DNA from: Planctomycetota bacterium | GTDB taxonomy: Bacteria; Planctomycetota; JAJSAM01; JAJVHW01 | Direction of reading: 5' to 3' | DNA: 43,420 nt | NCBI GenBank assembly: GCA_021776825.1 | Contig: JAJFFG010000097.1 | Span: forward strand, 1-43,420 | In this document: positions 40,034 to 43,420 of the stretch, in pieces | Layout: each line of letters begins with the position of its first letter | Numbering within the stretch: the first letter of the stretch is position 1 | Made by a program: the position numbers and the translations under genes | The notes under the pieces: model-generated | The model's database searches: none | Told to the model about the DNA's origin: nothing | Seen by the model: only the letters and a program-made list of their open reading frames with translations

Positions 40034-42016
40034 TCAGTTCGGTGAGCCCGGCGACTCGTCAGAGTCTGATCTCGGCTGTAGGCCCAGGAGGTCGAGTTGC
40101 TCCGGGCGCTCGTTGAGCCAGCGCAGCAGCTCACCTCCGACGACCGGATAGCGCTCTTGAACCTGGTCACGAACGCGGAAGAGCCGACGGTTCGCCGCCC
40201 GGATCATCTGGCCGAACGTCATCGCCTCGACGCGACCGACAACGGGATCTCCGAGCGGCCGAACGCGCATCATCTTGGGCTCCACCTTGTGGCCGACGAC
40301 GAAGCCGGTGACATACGGAGCTCCGTCCAGCAGCCCGCAGTGGAGTAGATCCTCGACGTAGCCGACAGCCTGGTTCATCGCGGCTCGATCGATCGTCGAG
40401 CTGCCACGCTTCAGCTCGATCAGTACGACCTGTCGCAGCCGCGGCACACCGTTGGTGCCGTCAATCTCCTCCGTCGCCACCACGCTCAGAGTGCTCTCTG
40501 GCAAGAACAGGAGATCCGGGCGGACGCGCGGGTTCTCGAACGCCTCGGGAGGGCGGCTCTCGCCGAACACCTGCTTGACGGCGTTTCGGATCGAGACGTT
40601 CGACGCGAACTCCGGCGACTCGAACTCCGGCCCGAACAGCCAGCGGGCCCGCGTGACGAGGGGGTGGAGCACCTGGAGTTCGCTCACGCTGGCGTCGCCC
40701 ATGACCTTCTCAAGGGCTTCGACCACCTTGATTCGCCGGCCGATCTCGTCGAGCACCGTCAAGGCGTCGCGCGCGGTCCACTCGTCCAGCAGACGATGAA
40801 GCGCATCGACGTCCTCGGGCGGGAGCGACATGATCCGCTCAACGAGGGCCTCGGCGGAGCGACGCCGCTTCACCTCGACAACGTGATCAACCACGGTCGC
40901 GAGCGCCCCGGCGTCGGTGAGGGGGTTGGCCTCTGTGACGGACTCGACGATCTCCGCCACCTCGAGGCGTTCACCTGGCATCAGCTCGCGCAGACTGGCG
41001 CGCGACCGCGACAGGGCCGCGCGGCGAGTCTCCCCCACTCGTTCTCTGAGAACCTCGCGGAGGACGTCATCCACCGCCGCGCGAACGGTCCCAAACACGT
41101 GCGACATGCGTTCGCTCGACCGGAAGCCGGTCCAGTCCGGAAACACCTCGTCGAAGAGGTCATCGGAGCGGACGACGAATGTCAGCCTGCGCCCGGGCCG
41201 CGTGCGACCGTCCAGGACTTGTTCGTGCCCAACGACCCAGCCGGGCTCGCCGACCAGCCGTCCGCCAACCCAGAACGCCACGCCACTCTGGTGCTTTGTC
41301 CGACCGGGCTCTCCGTCGACGCAGATCAGATTGAGTTCCACGCCTGGCTCAACTACGAGCGAGCGCTCAACGATGACCCCCGGTAGGTCGGCGACCGGTA
41401 CAGAAAGGCCGTTCACGCTCACATCGAAGCTCGGGTCGTGGAGGAATTTCGTGGCGAGAAGTTCGCGGATTCGCTCCGGGTCCGGGAGGTGCCGCTCAAC
41501 GATGACTCGGAGTTTCGTACCGTGACCGCCGCGTCCCTTGGCCCAGAGCCGAGACGCGAGAAACGGATGAACTCCACCACCCGTCGTCACCCGGAAGGCG
41601 ACGGCCGTGCCGTCCCTCCACGTCTCGACCTCATAGGAGTCGCCGAAGCAGAGGAGCGCGTGACGTCCTTGACCGTTTCGTCCGAACGCGCGGCGTTGCC
41701 TGTCGGACCTCTCGGGTGGGAACTCCGCGTTCGCGCCCTGATGCAACTGTCGGTTGTAGCCCAGCTTCATCCACCGCTGGCTGAACAGCGACGCAGTGAG
41801 ACCGCACCCGTCGTCAACCACCTCCAGGGCCTCCGATCGAGCCGATGGAATCGTGATCGCGACGCGGGCGGCGCCTGCATCCCAGGCGTTCGCGACAAGC
41901 TCTGTGAGCGCAACGTCCGGGACTCGCACGACGTCGCCGTGAGTACGACGGAGGTAGTCCTCCTCGAAGAGTGATTGCTGCACGCCATCGATCGGGAGAT
42001 CCGGATCTGTGCTCAT
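40034..42016 (-). CDS. GHKL ATPase with C-terminal PD-(D/E)XK-like nuclease domain
   Basis: This 660-residue protein starts with a GHKL/HATPase_c_3 ATP-binding domain: N box ELVANAWDAGA (39-49), G1 VVDDGCGL (66-73), the FGRNGQGRHALLCFG lid (111-125), then GGHGTKLRV. The middle is helical. Near the C-terminus RPDLLFLPE (about 499-507) and VVLIELKRGSSTIDRAAMNQAVGYV (about 531-555) form a restriction-endonuclease-like core with Asp501, Glu534 and Lys536, as in Shedu-type nucleases. ATP-driven clamping plus DNA cleavage suggests a single-gene defence system; that is inference. AAGG lies six bases before the ATG. Confidence 0.88.
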   Translation of the reverse strand: MSTDPDLPIDGVQQSLFEEDYLRRTHGDVVRVPDVALTELVANAWDAGAARVAITIPSARSEALEVVDDGCGLTASLFSQRWMKLGYNRQLHQGANAEFPPERSDRQRRAFGRNGQGRHALLCFGDSYEVETWRDGTAVAFRVTTGGGVHPFLASRLWAKGRGGHGTKLRVIVERHLPDPERIRELLATKFLHDPSFDVSVNGLSVPVADLPGVIVERSLVVEPGVELNLICVDGEPGRTKHQSGVAFWVGGRLVGEPGWVVGHEQVLDGRTRPGRRLTFVVRSDDLFDEVFPDWTGFRSSERMSHVFGTVRAAVDDVLREVLRERVGETRRAALSRSRASLRELMPGERLEVAEIVESVTEANPLTDAGALATVVDHVVEVKRRRSAEALVERIMSLPPEDVDALHRLLDEWTARDALTVLDEIGRRIKVVEALEKVMGDASVSELQVLHPLVTRARWLFGPEFESPEFASNVSIRNAVKQVFGESRPPEAFENPRVRPDLLFLPESTLSVVATEEIDGTNGVPRLRQVVLIELKRGSSTIDRAAMNQAVGYVEDLLHCGLLDGAPYVTGFVVGHKVEPKMMRVRPLGDPVVGRVEAMTFGQMIRAANRRLFRVRDQVQERYPVVGGELLRWLNERPEQLDLLGLQPRSDSDESPGSPN

Positions 42017-42269
42017 GTGTTGCCTTGGGGTGGGGACGCGAGCGCACGAAAGCGAACCGGCGGCGCCTGCGAAGTCGCTGCGAGACTACCGCAGCCCGAC
42101 GTCGGCCGTGACCGGCGACGGAGGACTCTCAGCCGGACAGGGCGCGCGCGAGCACGTGCAGCGTGCTCACGAGAGACGTTTCGGTGGGCACAAGAACCGT
42201 GAGGAGCCGACGACGCCCCTCACGAGTCGTCAACTCCGGCGACCCGATCTCTGACGAACGGGGATCCTC

Positions 42270-42872
42270 ATGAGCCTTGTGCCCACGAGCGATAAGGAAC
42301 TGCTGCGCACCGCAGTCGGCGCTCAGGCTGCACGCACTCTGACTCGACACGGTGTGGACTTGAGCGAGCTACGGCAGCTCGCTGTGAGCGAGCTCGTCGA
42401 GAGCTACGGCCTGGCACCGAGAGCGGCCGAGAAGACGGCGGCCGTCGCCGAACTGGCGCGGCGCATGGCCAGCCGTCCGATTCGCCGTGGCGCCGCCTTC
42501 ACGAGCAGCCGGCACGTGTTCGAGCAGTTCGGGCCGCGGATGCGCGATCTGCGCTTCGAGCAGTTCGTCACGCTGCTCCTGGATGGGAAGCACCGACTGA
42601 TGCGAGAGCTGCTCGTGTCACAGGGCACCCTCACGTCGTCGCCGGTGCATCCGCGCGAGGTGTTCGGCCCCGCGATGCGACACGGCGCCGCGGCGCTGGT
42701 ACTCGTGCACAACCACCCGAGCGGGGACCCGTCCCCAAGTGCGGATGACATCGAGATCACCCGCCGTCTGAACGACGTCGGCGACCTGGTTGGCATCCGC
42801 ATCCTCGACCACATCGTGATCGGAGACGGGGCGTACGTCTCGTTCGCCGATCGCGGACTGCTCCCGCGATGA
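42270..42872 (+). CDS. radC: RadC-like JAMM-domain protein
   Basis: This 200-residue protein has an N-terminal helix-hairpin-helix-type stretch (SELVESYGLAPRAAEKTAAVAELARRM). The RadC/MPN domain follows, with HPREVF and the metal motif HNHPSGDPSPSADD (His147, His149, Ser157, Asp160), all present for zinc binding. Most chromosomal RadC proteins are about 220 residues; this one is slightly short. Such genes are common on integrated elements and beside defence genes, and their function remains unsettled despite the name. GGGGA precedes the ATG, and its stop overlaps the next gene by four bases. Confidence 0.9.
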   Translation: MSLVPTSDKELLRTAVGAQAARTLTRHGVDLSELRQLAVSELVESYGLAPRAAEKTAAVAELARRMASRPIRRGAAFTSSRHVFEQFGPRMRDLRFEQFVTLLLDGKHRLMRELLVSQGTLTSSPVHPREVFGPAMRHGAAALVLVHNHPSGDPSPSADDIEITRRLNDVGDLVGIRILDHIVIGDGAYVSFADRGLLPR

Positions 42873-43147
42873 GGGATGGCGTGCTCGACGCCGCGCTGGA
42901 CCTCACCGAACGCCTCCTCGAACGAGGGATAGTGCTCGTGCTCCAGCTCCGCCGCACACCAAGCGGCAAGCGTCTGACCATCGGAGTCGGTCTCCTCGAC
43001 TCGACAGACGCACTCCTGCTCGGCGCCGCGGCGGAGCGACTGCTCCGACGACGGCGCCGACATGCAGCTCACGACGAGGAGCGACGTCGCTCCACGTACG
43101 ACGACCCGCGGCCGGATTGGTCGCAAGACCCCATGGAGGAACTATGA
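42869..43147 (+). CDS. Small hypothetical protein coupled to the RadC gene
   Basis: The protein has 92 residues with no recognised family. Two helices near the start (LDAALDLTERLLERGIVLVLQLRR) and an arginine-rich tail (RLLRRRRRHAAHDEERRR) are visible, with a predicted strand GKRLTIGVGLL between. Its ATG overlaps the RadC stop (ATGA) and its own stop overlaps the next gene, so all three are made from one transcript. The basic tail could bind nucleic acid or the RadC protein. Confidence 0.7.
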   Translation: MRDGVLDAALDLTERLLERGIVLVLQLRRTPSGKRLTIGVGLLDSTDALLLGAAAERLLRRRRRHAAHDEERRRSTYDDPRPDWSQDPMEEL

Positions 43148-43317
43148 CCGCTCAGACCAAGCAGGCCCTGGCCACGGCGGGCCGGACCACTGCAACGACG
43201 GCCGCACAGGCCGTCCTGCTCTGCGTTGTGTTGCGACTCGCCGACGCCGCGCTGGATGCGGCCGGCAACTTCATCCGCAGGCGCCGCAGCGTGCGTGGCG
43301 ACGACGGCCTCGAGTAG
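43144..43317 (+). CDS. Very small hypothetical protein with one hydrophobic helix
   Basis: This 57-residue protein starts at an ATG that overlaps the preceding stop (43144-43147) with GAGGA just before. Residues 17-39 (TTAAQAVLLCVVLRLADAALDAA) form one amphipathic or membrane helix, followed by a basic segment RRRRSVR. No family recognised. It is the third gene of the RadC unit. Confidence 0.6.
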   Translation: MTAQTKQALATAGRTTATTAAQAVLLCVVLRLADAALDAAGNFIRRRRSVRGDDGLE

Positions 43318-43325
43318 GCCGCAAC

Positions 43326-43351
43326 CGGGGGCCCGCGCGCGCCGGCCCCCG
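43326..43351 (+). terminator. GC-only hairpin after the RadC unit
   Basis: CGGGGGCC (43326-43333) pairs perfectly with GGCCCCCG (43344-43351) around a CGCGCGCGCC loop, nine bases after the last stop codon. No T tract follows, so it would be a weak or Rho-assisted terminator. The rest to the window end is C-rich and shows no gene. Confidence 0.4.
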
Positions 43352-43420
43352 CCCAACCCCACCCAGGCCCCCCCGGACCCACAGCCGACACCAGGAGGGC
43401 ACCCCCCCGGCCGGGGCCCA

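Noticed and set aside
1..43420. CRISPR array or rRNA genes
   Set aside because: No regularly spaced identical repeats with unique spacers, and no rRNA-like conserved segments were seen.

Overview
This is a GC-rich bacterial chromosome segment with Gram-negative hallmarks: lipobox lipoproteins, periplasmic multihaem cytochromes c, an RND exporter and a two-component sigma-54 activator. It carries a futalosine-pathway menaquinone gene (mqnD) and several exported HEAT or TPR proteins. That mix would suit Planctomycetota or another high-GC anaerobe/microaerophile lineage, but the phylum cannot be fixed from the window alone. The window has two very different halves, meeting at about 17.9-18.1 kb.

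Left half (169-17414, all minus strand). Twelve tightly packed genes, most with 1-4 base stop/start overlaps, read leftwards from 14521. They encode MqnD; an exported TPR protein; a one-helix coiled-coil protein; a lipoprotein; a haem-copper oxidase subunit I homologue fused to cytochrome c but lacking the copper-B histidines; an SCP2 sterol-carrier-like protein; a class III aminotransferase; an MMPL-type RND exporter; an ANL/PaaK-LuxE-like adenylating enzyme; an alpha/beta hydrolase fused to a lipobox multihaem cytochrome; a FdnI-like cytochrome b; and a 22-haem cytochrome c. The operon seems to couple a small lipid/quinone-type biosynthesis and export module to a membrane-to-periplasm electron-transfer chain. 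Just upstream lie a histidine kinase and an NtrC-family regulator with a GAFTGA motif. Two excellent -24/-12 promoter sequences, before mqnD and before the SCP2 gene, each lie downstream of a GTGCA-N5-TGCAC palindrome. This gives a complete regulatory hypothesis inside the window: kinase, sigma-54 activator, enhancer sites and target operon.

Junction (17415-18360). There are no protein genes here. It holds a 32-bp palindrome and two truncated copies of the 3' part of a selenocysteine tRNA gene (anticodon UCA in the longer one), sharing an exact 23-bp segment. I read these as left attachment scars of one or more elements integrated in tRNA-Sec. The geometry predicts an intact tRNA-Sec to the right of the window.

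Right half (18361-43317), a probable genomic island. Genes are on both strands, separated by long non-coding or decayed stretches. It contains IS1380 and IS3 transposase remnants, an orphan ECF sigma factor, an AbiE-type (type IV) toxin-antitoxin pair with a probable leaderless promoter, a 7-helix membrane protein, a DnaQ exonuclease/TerB-like/BRCT protein, a SIR2-family protein, a 1747-residue RHS protein sandwiched between two exported HEAT-like proteins, a YkvA protein divergent from an XRE regulator, a GHKL ATPase with a PD-(D/E)XK-like nuclease end, and a RadC-type JAMM protein with two overlapping small genes. The content is typical of a defence/conflict island.
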